Part shown: positions 42,582 through 51,120 of the stretch, one piece after another
Numbering within the stretch: the first letter of the stretch is position 1
Layout: every line of letters starts with the position of its first letter
DNA from: Erythrobacter tepidarius
Lineage (GTDB): Bacteria; Pseudomonadota; Alphaproteobacteria; Sphingomonadales; Sphingomonadaceae
Assembly (NCBI RefSeq): GCF_002155695.1
Contig: NZ_MUYJ01000009.1
Span: 62,001 to 126,000, forward strand
Direction of reading: 5' to 3'
Length of the DNA stretch: 64,000 nucleotides
The notes under the pieces: model-generated
What the model was told of the DNA's origin: nothing
The model's database searches: none
Seen by the model: the letters and a program-made list of their open reading frames with translations, nothing else
Program-made: the position numbers and the translations under genes

Positions 42582-43987
42582 AATCGCTTTTCGCTACCGT
42601 CCTGCTGCTGTCCACCACGCTCGCCGCCACTGCATCGGCACAAGATCTCGGCGCGCCGATCGGCGAGGATGGCGCGGTCGAAAAGGCCGCCACCGATGCC
42701 TCGGCCGCGCCGGCCGAGGAGGGCATTTCCTTCACCGTCACCGATGAAAGCGCCTGGCAGGACATCGGCATTGCCATCCCCGCCTTCGCCACCGACCGCG
42801 AGCGGGCCACGCCTGCCAACGAGGCCGGAACCGGCGCGCTGGGGCGCGAGATTGCCCGCGTCATCACCGCCAATCTCAGGAACAACGGGCTGTTCAAGCC
42901 CGTCGGCCCCGACAGCCTGCCGCAGCCGACCTTCAGCCAGATCACCGCGCCGGCCTTTTCCACCTGGAGCGGACGCAGCGCCGAGATGCTGGTGCATGGC
43001 TATGTCCGTGCGCGCGACGATGGCCGGCTGGTGGTCGGCTGCTACCTCTACGATGTCGCGCTCCAGAGCGAGCTGGCGCGCGAAGGCTGGGTGGTGGGCC
43101 CGGCCGACTGGCGGCGCGCGGCGCACAAGTGTTCCGACCTCATCTTCTCCCGCCTGACCGGCGAGAGCCCCTTCTTCGACAGCCGAATCGCCTATATCGC
43201 CGAGACCGGCCCCAAGGACCGCCGGGTCAAGCGCCTCGCGGTGATGGATTCTGATGGCGCGAACCACCGTTTCCTGACGCTCGGGAGCGCCACCGCGCTC
43301 ACCCCGCGCTTTTCGCCGGACTATTCGAAGATCCTCTATCTCTCCTATGTCGACGGCAATCCGCGCATCTATGTCTATGACATCGGCACCGGCAAGCAGA
43401 CGCTGGTGACCGAAAACCGCAACCCCACCCTCGCTCCGCGCTGGTCGCCCGATGGCAAGTTCATCCTCTATTCGATGGCGGTGGCCGGGAATACCGAGAT
43501 CTACCGCGTGCCGGCGACCGGCGGGCCAAGCATCAAGCTCACCAATTCGCCCGGTATCGATGTCGGCGGCTCCTACTCTCCCGATGGCAAGAAGATCGTG
43601 TTCGAAAGCGACCGCTCGGGCAGCCAGCAATGCTATGTGATGGATGCTGACGGATCGAACCAGAAGCGCATCAGCTTCTTCGGCGGGCGCTGCGCCACGC
43701 CCGAATGGAGCCCGCGCGGCGACCAGATCGCCTTCACCCGGATCGCGGGCGACTTCAACATCGCGGTGATGAACACCAGCGGCGGCAACATGCGCGTGCT
43801 GACCCGCGGCTGGCAGGACGAAGCGCCGACATGGGCGCCCAATGGCCGCATCATCCAGTTCTTCCGCACCGAGAAGAACACCGGGCGCTCGAGCATCTGG
43901 CAGGTTGACCTCACCGGCCAGAACGAGCGTCGCCTGCCGACCCCGGTCGACGCATCCGACCCGGCCTGGGGCCCGATCCGGCCGTGA
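42578..43987 (+). CDS. tolB: Tol-Pal periplasmic beta-propeller TolB
   Basis: 469-residue periplasmic protein with signal peptide (LLLSTTLAATASAQDLGAPI). The N-terminal domain includes IGIAIPAFATDRERATPANE. A six-bladed propeller follows, with repeated motifs such as LYLSYVDGNPRIYVYDIGTG and APRWSPDGKFILYSMAVAGN. It ends DASDPAWGPIRP. Binds Pal and TolA. Follows tolA with a 4-nt overlap; pal follows 84 nt later. Confidence 0.96.
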   Translation: MKSLFATVLLLSTTLAATASAQDLGAPIGEDGAVEKAATDASAAPAEEGISFTVTDESAWQDIGIAIPAFATDRERATPANEAGTGALGREIARVITANLRNNGLFKPVGPDSLPQPTFSQITAPAFSTWSGRSAEMLVHGYVRARDDGRLVVGCYLYDVALQSELAREGWVVGPADWRRAAHKCSDLIFSRLTGESPFFDSRIAYIAETGPKDRRVKRLAVMDSDGANHRFLTLGSATALTPRFSPDYSKILYLSYVDGNPRIYVYDIGTGKQTLVTENRNPTLAPRWSPDGKFILYSMAVAGNTEIYRVPATGGPSIKLTNSPGIDVGGSYSPDGKKIVFESDRSGSQQCYVMDADGSNQKRISFFGGRCATPEWSPRGDQIAFTRIAGDFNIAVMNTSGGNMRVLTRGWQDEAPTWAPNGRIIQFFRTEKNTGRSSIWQVDLTGQNERRLPTPVDASDPAWGPIRP

Positions 43988-44071
43988 CGACGGAGCGACC
44001 ACAATTCCGCCGCGTTTGTTTGCATGAGATTTTCTTTCCCAATTCCCCGCAATAACCAGAAAGGAATGGCG

Positions 44072-44590
44072 ATGAATCGGAACCTTACCACGATCGTGCT
44101 GCTCGCCTCGGTCACCACGCTGGCGGCCTGCGCCAAGAAGGCACCCGAGACCCTGCCGCCACCGCCCTCGCAGACAGTCACCCCGAGCCAGCCCAGCCCG
44201 CAGGTGCAGCCGGCTGGTCCGATGGTGGGTACGCAGGCGCATTTCGCCGCCGCGGTCGGCTCGGCCACCACGATCTATTTCGACACCGATCGCTACAACA
44301 TCGATTCGCAAGACGCCGCCGCACTGCAGGCACAGGCGCAATATTTCGCGCGCTATCCGCAGATCACCTTCACCATCGAAGGCCATGCCGACGAGCGCGG
44401 CACGCGCGAATACAACATCGCGCTGGGCGAAAAGCGCGCCAACGCGGCCAAGAACTTCCTGGTCAGCCTCGGGGTCGATCCGGGGCGCATCGCGGTGGTG
44501 AGCTACGGCAAGGAACGCCCGGTGGCGCTCGGTTCGGACGAGGCCTCATGGGCGCAGAACCGCCGCGCCGCGAGCGTCATCATCAACTGA
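44072..44590 (+). CDS. pal: peptidoglycan-associated lipoprotein Pal
   Basis: 172-residue outer-membrane lipoprotein. Signal peptide MNRNLTTIVLLASVTTLAAC ends at lipobox Cys20. A Pro-rich linker follows, then the OmpA domain with TTIYFDTDRYNIDSQDAA and FTIEGHADERGTREYNIALG (peptidoglycan-binding Asp and Arg). Met at 44072 is preferred since AGGA lies six bases upstream; ATG 44066 is an alternative. It ends the tol-pal cluster. No cpoB/ybgF gene follows. Confidence 0.95.
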   Translation: MNRNLTTIVLLASVTTLAACAKKAPETLPPPPSQTVTPSQPSPQVQPAGPMVGTQAHFAAAVGSATTIYFDTDRYNIDSQDAAALQAQAQYFARYPQITFTIEGHADERGTREYNIALGEKRANAAKNFLVSLGVDPGRIAVVSYGKERPVALGSDEASWAQNRRAASVIIN

Positions 44591-44593
44591 GCT

Positions 44594-44755
44594 TCAGCTG
44601 TTGCCAAGGTCGGGCGCAAGCCCGGCCTGCAGGGCGTAGGGCGCGGGCCGTGCCGCAACCTCGGCCCCGGCCCGCTCCCGCACCGACGTGGCAATGCACA
44701 GCCCGACCAGGGCGATCACGGAAAACAGGCTTGCAAGGGTAAGTTGCGGGCTCAT
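44594..44755 (-). CDS. small single-span membrane protein (53 residues)
   Basis: This frame begins MSPQLTLASLFSVIALVGLC and ends PDLGNS. The N-terminus TLASLFSVIALVGLCIATSV is a good transmembrane or signal-anchor helix, followed by a basic RERAG and an Ala/Pro-rich tail. It is convergent with pal, with three bases between the stops. The ribosome site is weak (AGAAAG). No family is recognised; a secreted small protein is possible. It may not be expressed. Confidence 0.45.
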   Translation of the reverse strand: MSPQLTLASLFSVIALVGLCIATSVRERAGAEVAARPAPYALQAGLAPDLGNS

Positions 44756-44953
44756 GCGGCGGTCTTTCTGGGATCGGCGGAAAGTCTGCCTTCACCCGAG
44801 GTTTATTGCAATGCAACATTTCACATTGCAACCGGTTCCCGTGCTGGCATGGCTTTGCTTTGCGCGCCATCTTGCCTAGATTGAACGCGTGATGGTTTCG
44901 ACCAACGACATTTGCCCGGCTGACGGGGCTGGCCCGATAATCGGGCGGCGCGC

Positions 44954-45487
44954 ATGAGCCGCGCACGCCGTTCGATCGACTGGGGCTTCCCGCGCTGGCG
45001 GGGTTATGGTGCCTCGCAAGAGGCGGCCAATGTTCGCATCTGCGATCGCCACGGCTGCAACGAGCCCGGCGATTGCCCTGCGCCCAAGGCACCCAACAGC
45101 CGCGAGCGGTGGTATTTCTGCCAGAAGCACGCGGCCGAATATAATTCCCGGTGGAATTACTTCGAAGGTCTGGAGCAGGCCGAAAGGGACGAACGCGTCC
45201 GCGCCGAGCGCCGCCAGAACACCGGCTATGCTGAGGCGGCGCATTATGGCTGGGCGAGATCGGGCGACGGCTCGCGCTCGGCCGATGAAATGCGCGCATT
45301 GGAAGTGCTGGGACTGGAGCCGGACGCGGATTTTGGCGCGGTGAAGAGGGCCTATCGTGCCCGCGCCAAGGAGGTGCACCCCGACGTGAAGCCCGGCGAT
45401 GCCGAGGCCGCCAAACGCTTCCTGTTGATCCAGACCTCTTACGAAGTCCTGCGCGCCGCCGAGGAACGGCGCGAATGGCGCGGGTAG
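44954..45487 (+). CDS. J-domain protein with an N-terminal Cys/His cluster
   Basis: 177-residue protein. The last ~65 residues form a DnaJ domain: ALEVLGLEPDADFGAVKRAY then RARAKEVHPDVKPGD with HPD at 142-144. The N-terminal part has Cys30, Cys35, Cys41, Cys56 and His59 in ICDRHGCNEPGDCPA and WYFCQKHAAEYN, which resemble a small zinc-binding knuckle. It should stimulate a DnaK-type chaperone; the cluster may bind client or metal. Known as a conserved alphaproteobacterial protein type without an assigned role. Confidence 0.82.
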   Translation: MSRARRSIDWGFPRWRGYGASQEAANVRICDRHGCNEPGDCPAPKAPNSRERWYFCQKHAAEYNSRWNYFEGLEQAERDERVRAERRQNTGYAEAAHYGWARSGDGSRSADEMRALEVLGLEPDADFGAVKRAYRARAKEVHPDVKPGDAEAAKRFLLIQTSYEVLRAAEERREWRG

Positions 45488-45494
45488 GGTGGTT

Positions 45495-45608
45495 TCAGAA
45501 CGCCAGCGGCGCGCCCGCCAGCGGGCCGCTCATGCTGCCTTGGAAACTGGCACCTTTCGCCTGGCGATCCAGCCACAGGTAGCGGTAGCCCGCTGAAAGC
45601 GTGAAGTT
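45495..45608 (-). pseudogene. remnant C-terminus of an outer-membrane beta-barrel protein
   Basis: The minus-strand frame NFTLSAGYRYLWLDRQAKGA and then FQGSMSGPLAGAPLAF ends at a TGA and carries the layout of a beta-barrel's last strands, including the C-terminal Phe. No barrel sequence precedes it: within a few dozen bases the frame turns into Cys/Arg-rich sequence and then runs antisense-frame into the adjoining SDR gene. So only the 3' end seems to survive. The assignment is by pattern only. Confidence 0.45.
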
Positions 45609-45723
45609 CCTCGCCGCCTGCGGAGCCTCCCTGACGTGATCAGACCCGCAGCATGCCAGTCCCGTTACTTGCTTTCCCCCAATCAGATTGCCCAAGGACC
45701 GTTTCCTGTAAGGCCTGCGCCTC

Positions 45724-46557
45724 CTAGTTCTTTGGCCCGGCAAAGCCTTTCCCGCGCGCGTCGATCTGGGGATCGGGATTGTCGTTCCACCACGCGACAT
45801 CGGTCCAAGGGCGGACATCGATCTCGTGGCTCCAGCAATTGCGCGGCTGGTGGGCAAGGTGCCAGTAGGTCTCGGCCAGCGCCGCCGGATCGATGATGCC
45901 ATCGGGGCCCTTGTTTGCCTTGAAGGTCTCGTAGCGGTCACCCAGCAACTTGCCGAGCGTGTCGGGCGCATCGACCGCGCCGTCGACCACCACGTGCACC
46001 ACGTGCACGCCTTGGGGGGCGAATTCGGCGTTGAGCGTCTGGCACAGCATCCGCCGCCCGCCCATCGCCGCGGCATGGCTGTGCTGTCCGGAATTGCCGC
46101 GCATCGCCGCGGTCGCCGAGGTGACCAGCAGCGTGCCGTGCGCACCGGTCTTCGCACGCTCCACCATCGCCGGAAACAGCGCATGGGCGAGCCGGAACAC
46201 CCCGAAGGTCGCCAGTCGCCAGCCAAGCTCGAAAATGCGGTGCGGGGTCTGATCGAGGCTGCGGTTCCCGATCTGCGCGCCGAGATTGTAGAGCGCGCAA
46301 CGGATCGGGCCGACATCGCGTTCGGTGCGCGAAACAAGCTCCTCGATCGCCCCGTCCTCGGCAGCGTTGAGCAGGGTGCCGCTGGCCGAACCGCCCGCCG
46401 CCTCGATCTGCCCGACGAGCCGCGCCAGACCGGCCCCGTCGCTGCGCCGCGCAAGCACCGCATGGTAGCCCCCGGCGGCAAAGCGCAGCGCGGCATGGCC
46501 CCCGATCCCGGCCCCTGCGCCGATGACAAGGAACACGGGCTTGCGGTTGTCGGTCAT
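45724..46557 (-). CDS. SDR-fold protein with an atypical active site
   Basis: 277-residue Rossmann-fold protein. The cofactor loop is VIGAGAGIGG at 11-20, and the later segment LLVTSATAAMRGN occupies the usual Ser position. Where the YxxxK motif should follow, the sequence reads GQHSHAAAMGGRRMLCQTLN, so neither the catalytic Tyr nor Lys is in place. It may be a non-catalytic or altered-mechanism SDR. Start ATG 46557 gives MTDNRKPVFLVIGAG. It sits 57 nt downstream of the PLP enzyme gene on the same strand. Confidence 0.75.
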   Translation of the reverse strand: MTDNRKPVFLVIGAGAGIGGHAALRFAAGGYHAVLARRSDGAGLARLVGQIEAAGGSASGTLLNAAEDGAIEELVSRTERDVGPIRCALYNLGAQIGNRSLDQTPHRIFELGWRLATFGVFRLAHALFPAMVERAKTGAHGTLLVTSATAAMRGNSGQHSHAAAMGGRRMLCQTLNAEFAPQGVHVVHVVVDGAVDAPDTLGKLLGDRYETFKANKGPDGIIDPAALAETYWHLAHQPRNCWSHEIDVRPWTDVAWWNDNPDPQIDARGKGFAGPKN

Positions 46558-46574
46558 GTCGGCCTCCTTTTCCC

Positions 46575-46590
46575 CTCCCGCTTGCGGGAG
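46575..46590. repeat. short palindrome (CTCCCGC/GCGGGAG)
   Basis: CTCCCGC-TT-GCGGGAG is a perfect inverted repeat between the PLP enzyme and SDR genes. It is almost the same as the palindrome at 2947-2960 and is probably a dispersed intergenic repeat. Confidence 0.4.
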
Positions 46591-46614
46591 AGCTCCGGGA
46601 TGGGCAAGTCTCAC

Positions 46615-47961
46615 TTACACCTGCTGGAGCGCCTGCGCGAAGTCGGCGATCAGGTCGTCGGCATCCTCGATCCCGATGCTGATGCGCACGAGATTGTCGG
46701 TGATGCCGAGCAGATCCTTGCGCGCCCGCGGCACCGACAGGTGGGTCATCGAGGCGGGGTGGCTGGCCAGCGTCTCCGTCCCGCCCAGACTTACGGCGAG
46801 CTTGGCGATGGTGAGGTTGTCGAGGAAACGGAAGCACTCCGCCTCGCCGCCCTTGATGAACAGCGAAAAGGTGCTGCCCGCGCCCAGACAATGCCGGTCA
46901 TAGATGTCCTGCTGGCGCGGATCGGTAATGAAGCCGAGATAGCCGAGGCCTTCAACCTTGGGGTGATCGCGCAGAAACGCGCAGACCTTGGCCGCGTTCT
47001 CGCCCGCGCGCTGCATCCGCAGCTCGACCGTCTCGAGCGAGCGCAGCAGCATCCATGCGGTGTTGGGATCGACGATCCCGCCCATGGTGTTGCGCAGCGC
47101 GCGCACCGGATCCATCCAGCGCTTGGCCCCGGCGATGCTGCCCGCGACGAGATCGGAATGGCCACCGACATACTTGGTCAGCGAATAAACGACGATGTCC
47201 GCCCCGTGCTCCAGCGGGCGCTGCCACAGCGGGCCGAGGAAGGTGTTGTCGATGGCGATGGGGCATTCTTGTCGGCTACCGCCTTGGGCTGCTTGAGCCG
47301 GAGGCAGGGCCGCATCGCGCGCATCGCGCACGGCTTCGATATCGACGAGCGCGTTGGTCGGGTTGGCCGGGCTTTCGAGGTAGATCATTGCCACCTTGCC
47401 GCCCTGCGCACTCGCTTGTGCCTTGGCCCTGGCCAGCACCACGTCGAGTTCCGAGCGGGTCGCGCCGGCGGGGAAATCGACATAGGTCACGCCGAAACGG
47501 CTCAGCACCCTGGCGACGAAGCCTTCGCTGGCCGCATAGAGCGGGCCGGAATGGACGATCACGTCGTTCTGGCCGCAATAGGCCAGCATCAGGATGCAGA
47601 TCGCCGTCATGCCGCTGGAAAAGGTCAGCGCGTCCTCGGCCCCGTCCCATACGGCAAGGCGATCCTCGAGGATCTCCTGATTCGGCCCGTTGAAGCGCGA
47701 ATAGACAAGGCCTTCCGCTCCGCCTTCGCGCAGGCCGGTGATGCCCTCGAAATGGCGCTTGCCCGCGGCCGCGCTTTCGAAGGCGAAGGTGCTGGTGAGA
47801 AAGATCGGCGCCTTGAGCGAGCCTTCCGAGAGCACCGGGTCATAGCCGTAGCCCATCATCAGGGTCGATGGCTTCAGCGGACGACCACCGATCTCGCGTC
47901 TGGCGGGCTTGGGCTTGCGGCGGGGGGTGGGGGTTTCGACAGCATCGACAGCGTCAGGCAT
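46615..47961 (-). CDS. Cys/Met metabolism PLP-dependent enzyme (methionine gamma-lyase or sulfhydrylase type)
   Basis: 448-residue fold-type I PLP enzyme. Motifs: FSSGMTAICILMLAYCGQND (cofactor phosphate region), AIDNTFLGPLWQRPLEHGAD with Asp238, and the Schiff-base lysine VVYSLTKYVGGHSDLVAGS (Lys263). Family members include methionine gamma-lyase, O-succinylhomoserine sulfhydrylase and cystathionine enzymes, which cannot be told apart here. A Gln/Gly-rich insertion (about 218-233) interrupts the usual loop before the Asp. ATG 47961 has AGGAAGGAC upstream. A potential structured leader lies at 48011-48070. Confidence 0.88.
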   Translation of the reverse strand: MPDAVDAVETPTPRRKPKPARREIGGRPLKPSTLMMGYGYDPVLSEGSLKAPIFLTSTFAFESAAAGKRHFEGITGLREGGAEGLVYSRFNGPNQEILEDRLAVWDGAEDALTFSSGMTAICILMLAYCGQNDVIVHSGPLYAASEGFVARVLSRFGVTYVDFPAGATRSELDVVLARAKAQASAQGGKVAMIYLESPANPTNALVDIEAVRDARDAALPPAQAAQGGSRQECPIAIDNTFLGPLWQRPLEHGADIVVYSLTKYVGGHSDLVAGSIAGAKRWMDPVRALRNTMGGIVDPNTAWMLLRSLETVELRMQRAGENAAKVCAFLRDHPKVEGLGYLGFITDPRQQDIYDRHCLGAGSTFSLFIKGGEAECFRFLDNLTIAKLAVSLGGTETLASHPASMTHLSVPRARKDLLGITDNLVRISIGIEDADDLIADFAQALQQV

Positions 47962-48010
47962 GAGCCATGTCCTTCCTGTGCTCACGCTCCCAGGAAGGCG
48001 GGAGCCGGTC

Positions 48011-48070
48011 GGCGGCGGGCAGGGCACCCGTTCCTAACCTCCGCAGGAACGCCTCTCCGCTGCCACCGCG
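48011..48070 (-). promoter_or_regulatory. candidate structured 5' leader of the PLP enzyme gene
   Basis: On the minus strand GTTCCT (plus 48045-48050) pairs with AGGAAC (plus 48030-48035) around a 9-nt loop. The pair is enclosed by GGCAG (plus 48060-48064) with CTGCC (plus 48018-48022), leaving a purine-rich CGGAGAGGC internal strand. It does not match a riboswitch consensus that I can recall, but it precedes a Met/Cys gene. Confidence 0.3.
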
Positions 48071-48128
48071 CTGCTGGGCGGAAAGCTAGCGCACGCGCAC
48101 GATCCTTTCAAGCACGGCAGCAAAGGTT

Positions 48129-49565
48129 TCACGCCAGCGCAGCAATCCCCCACACGATCCCGACCAGCAGGAACACGCCCGCGATGTCGAGCAGCGCCCC
48201 GGCGATGACCATCCGGTCGATCCGGATACGCCGCGTGCTCCAGGCAATCACGTTGGGGCCGGTGCCGGCCGGCAACATGAAGCCCCAGCTTGCCGCGAGC
48301 GCCGCCGGCAGGGCGAGCAGCACCGGATCGACCCCAAGCGCCACCACCAGCGCGGCGACGACAGGAACGATCCCGGTCGCGGTGGCGACATTGCTGGCAA
48401 ATTCGGTGACCGCGATGACCAGCGCGGTCACTGCCAGCGCGACAAGGATCAACGGCCAGCGTTCGAGCGGCAGCAGCGCCTCGCCAAGCCACGTGGTGAG
48501 GCCCGAGGCCTGCATCCCGCCTGCCAGTGCCAATCCGCCGCCGAACAGGAAGATCACGTTCCACGGGGCGGCTTTTGCCTCGTCCCACACCAGCAGGCTG
48601 CGCCCCGTGCCGTCAGGCAGCACGAACAGCGCCAGCGCGGCGATCGCGGCGATCGTGCCGTCGCCCCACGCTCCGGGCGGAAACAGCGGCGCCACCAGAG
48701 GCTGGGTGACCCATCCGGCCACCGTCAGAGCCACAAGCACCGCCAGCCGCTTTTCGGCACTGCTCCACTCCGTCTGGCCGGCAATCGCCGCGCGTGCCCG
48801 GTCGACATCGAAAGGATGGCGGGCGACATGCTGCACCCGGGCAATGATGAAGGCCGCCAGCGGCACGCCCAGCAGCACCAGCGGCACACCGTAGAGCGAC
48901 CATTCCAGGAAGCTGATCCGCACCCCGGCAATCTGGTCGAGCAGGCCCACCGAAATGGCATTGGTGGGCGAGCCGACCAAGGTGCCAAGCCCGCCAATGC
49001 TGGCCGCAAAGGCGATCCCCATCGGCAGCGCGCCGGCCAGCCCCTCCTGCGGCGGGTGTGGCTGCGGCGCTGTCGCCGTGCTGCCCGCGCGCTCGCCTCC
49101 TTCGAGCACGGCCAGCGCCATCGGCATCATGATCAGCGCGGTCGAGGTGTTCGAGATCAGCATCGACAGCAGTCCCGCCGCGATCATGAATGCCAGCAGC
49201 AGCCGACCCGGGCCGCCACGTTTGCCCGCCAGCCGGAGGATTGCGAGGCTCAGCCGGCGGTGGAGCGCTGTGCGCTCGATCGCCAGCGCGATGAAAGCCC
49301 CACCCAGCAGCAGGAACAGGATCGGCGAGTAGTAGTCGCTCGCCGTGTCCTCGGCGGAAGAAATGCCCGCCAGCGGCAGCACGAGAAAGGGCAGCACGGC
49401 GGTGACCTCCATCGGCACGGCCTCGGTCATCCACCAGGACGCCATCCACACCACCAGACCGGCGACCAGCCAGGCCGCCGCAGTCATGCCCGTGGGCGGC
49501 GCAAGCACCGCCGTGAGCGCAAAGACCGTCGGGCCAAGTCCAAGGCCGATCCGGCGCGCTGTCAT
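48129..49565 (-). CDS. DASS family (SLC13-like) anion:sodium symporter
   Basis: 478-residue membrane protein with about eleven to twelve spans. Family motifs: WWMTEAVPMEVTAVLPFLVL near residue 43 and LISNTSTALIMMPMALAVLE, the SNT loop. In the second half there is VTEFASNVATATGIVPVVAA, the matching SNVA/T loop, then LPAALAASWGFMLPAGTGPN. Such carriers take up di- or tricarboxylates or sulfate with Na+. ATG 49565 has CAGGAAT upstream. No substrate can be named. Confidence 0.9.
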   Translation of the reverse strand: MTARRIGLGLGPTVFALTAVLAPPTGMTAAAWLVAGLVVWMASWWMTEAVPMEVTAVLPFLVLPLAGISSAEDTASDYYSPILFLLLGGAFIALAIERTALHRRLSLAILRLAGKRGGPGRLLLAFMIAAGLLSMLISNTSTALIMMPMALAVLEGGERAGSTATAPQPHPPQEGLAGALPMGIAFAASIGGLGTLVGSPTNAISVGLLDQIAGVRISFLEWSLYGVPLVLLGVPLAAFIIARVQHVARHPFDVDRARAAIAGQTEWSSAEKRLAVLVALTVAGWVTQPLVAPLFPPGAWGDGTIAAIAALALFVLPDGTGRSLLVWDEAKAAPWNVIFLFGGGLALAGGMQASGLTTWLGEALLPLERWPLILVALAVTALVIAVTEFASNVATATGIVPVVAALVVALGVDPVLLALPAALAASWGFMLPAGTGPNVIAWSTRRIRIDRMVIAGALLDIAGVFLLVGIVWGIAALA

Positions 49566-49759
49566 GCCGTATTCCTGATCCCCGCCTCGGGGCGGATGTA
49601 GCAAGCGAAGCTTGCCTCCACAAGCTTGCGGCGGATCACTCCACCACGGTCTTCTTCAGACTTTCCCCTGGCAGAGGAGCCATGCCCGTCCGAAGAAAGG
49701 GCGCATATCAATCGGATAGACCGATCACGAACGGCCAATCAACGCGGCGCAGCGCGCGT

Positions 49760-50890
49760 TTACTCGACTTCGTCCTTGCTGTCGGGATCGCCCGGCAGGT
49801 CGATGTTGCTGAAGGTCACCGTACCGGTGCGCCCTTGGCGAATAAGCTCCTGGAACTTGGCCTCGCGCTCCTTCAGCAGGGCGGCGATGCTCTGCGGTAT
49901 GCGGAAGCTCACCGGCTGCCCGTTCGAGGTGACGTTCTGGTAGGTCGGCTCGCGCACGCCGCCTGCGAGATCGGCAATGTCATGCTCGGCGAGGACCGGC
50001 TCGGCCCCGGTGGTCTTGGCCAGCAGCGCGGCGGTCGGCGCGTCGGCATAGCGGGCGAGGTGGGCGCGCAGATCCGCCTCGAAATTGGGGAAATAGTAAG
50101 GTGCCGCCTCCTTGTAGAGTTCGGACACCTGGAGACGGTCGCCCAACTCCTGCGTGCCGCGCAGCGAATTGATGAAGTCGACGGCGCCGCGGGTCAGCAG
50201 CCGCCCGACATTATCGGCATTGAAGGCCTCCCGCTGGAGCGAGGGCCCGCCGATCTCGCCGCGCCAGAAGCCATAGATCACCGCCGGATCCTTCCAGTGG
50301 CGATAGACGATCTTCTCACGGATATCGCGCGGGCTGAGCTTGATGCCTTCGACCGTGATAAAGCGCGCTTCATCGAGCGGAACGCCGTCGATCCTGATCT
50401 CGCGCGGCTGGCGCACCGGCCAGGCTTTCGCGATCTGCTCGACCAGCGCGACATTGTGGAGATTGATCCAGTAGGCCAGCTGTTCGTTGCGCGCGAGCGA
50501 CTGGATATCGACAATGTTTGCGGTGTTCTCCAGATCCTTGCGATATTCGCCGAAGCTCGCGATCACTTCGGGGTCGAAGAAGCTGAACATCACCCGCGTT
50601 CCCTCGAGCCGGTAGCGGGAGACATGGCCGTACTGCCGGCGAGTGCCCAAGCTGGGATCGGGGCGCGGCGCGCCTTCGCGCAGGGACGGGCCCATCGACA
50701 CGACAATGTTTTTCATCGCCTCGTCCCAGATCGAATAATCGATCTTGTCGTTGTTGGGGGTCTTGGAGGGGGCGAAGGTGGCCAGTTCCGCTTCGCCAAG
50801 CGGCGGTTGGGCGGCTGCGGGCGCGGCGCCGGCGAGCGTCACCGGGGCAAGGATCGCGGGCAGAAGGAAGGCGCGGGGGAGAGAGGGCAT
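49760..50890 (-). CDS. DUF547 domain-containing exported protein
   Basis: 376-residue protein with an N-terminal signal peptide (RAFLLPAILAPVTLAGAAPA then AAQ). A DUF547 domain follows, recognised by LARNEQLAYWINLHNVALVE and ITVEGIKLSPRDIREKIVY, with VIYGFWRGEIGGPSLQREAF. DUF547 is a papain-like fold with unclear activity. Start ATG 50890 is chosen because it yields the signal peptide. It ends in a D/S/P-rich tail. It lies 230 nt downstream of infC. Confidence 0.82.
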   Translation of the reverse strand: MPSLPRAFLLPAILAPVTLAGAAPAAAQPPLGEAELATFAPSKTPNNDKIDYSIWDEAMKNIVVSMGPSLREGAPRPDPSLGTRRQYGHVSRYRLEGTRVMFSFFDPEVIASFGEYRKDLENTANIVDIQSLARNEQLAYWINLHNVALVEQIAKAWPVRQPREIRIDGVPLDEARFITVEGIKLSPRDIREKIVYRHWKDPAVIYGFWRGEIGGPSLQREAFNADNVGRLLTRGAVDFINSLRGTQELGDRLQVSELYKEAAPYYFPNFEADLRAHLARYADAPTAALLAKTTGAEPVLAEHDIADLAGGVREPTYQNVTSNGQPVSFRIPQSIAALLKEREAKFQELIRQGRTGTVTFSNIDLPGDPDSKDEVE

Positions 50891-51065
50891 GGTCGCGAGG
50901 TTTCCCGAGATGCTCGCCCCTCGGCCGGGGCTGGAGAGGGTGCGGAACAGGTTGATGGGGCAGGGTTTCAATAGCACCGACCTGGCCAACGATGTCGCCA
51001 GCAATCGGTTTCCATCAGCGTTTTGTCGAGCCGCCTAGCACTCATCCGCCGAGCACAATCGACAA

Positions 51066-51089
51066 GGGGCGAGCCCTGCGGCCCGCCCC
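51066..51089 (-). terminator. rho-independent-like terminator after infC
   Basis: On the minus strand GGGGCGGGCC-GCAG-GGCTCGCCCC forms a 10-bp stem with one G-U pair, followed by TTGT. It lies 31 nt after the infC stop codon. Confidence 0.55.
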
Positions 51090-51120
51090 CTTCGATCTGG
51101 TCACGCTGGGCGCGCTGCCC

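Noticed and set aside
45826-48894. 1022-codon plus-strand frame
   Set aside because: It runs antisense through the SDR, PLP enzyme and DASS genes, which all carry conserved motifs. A GC-codon shadow.
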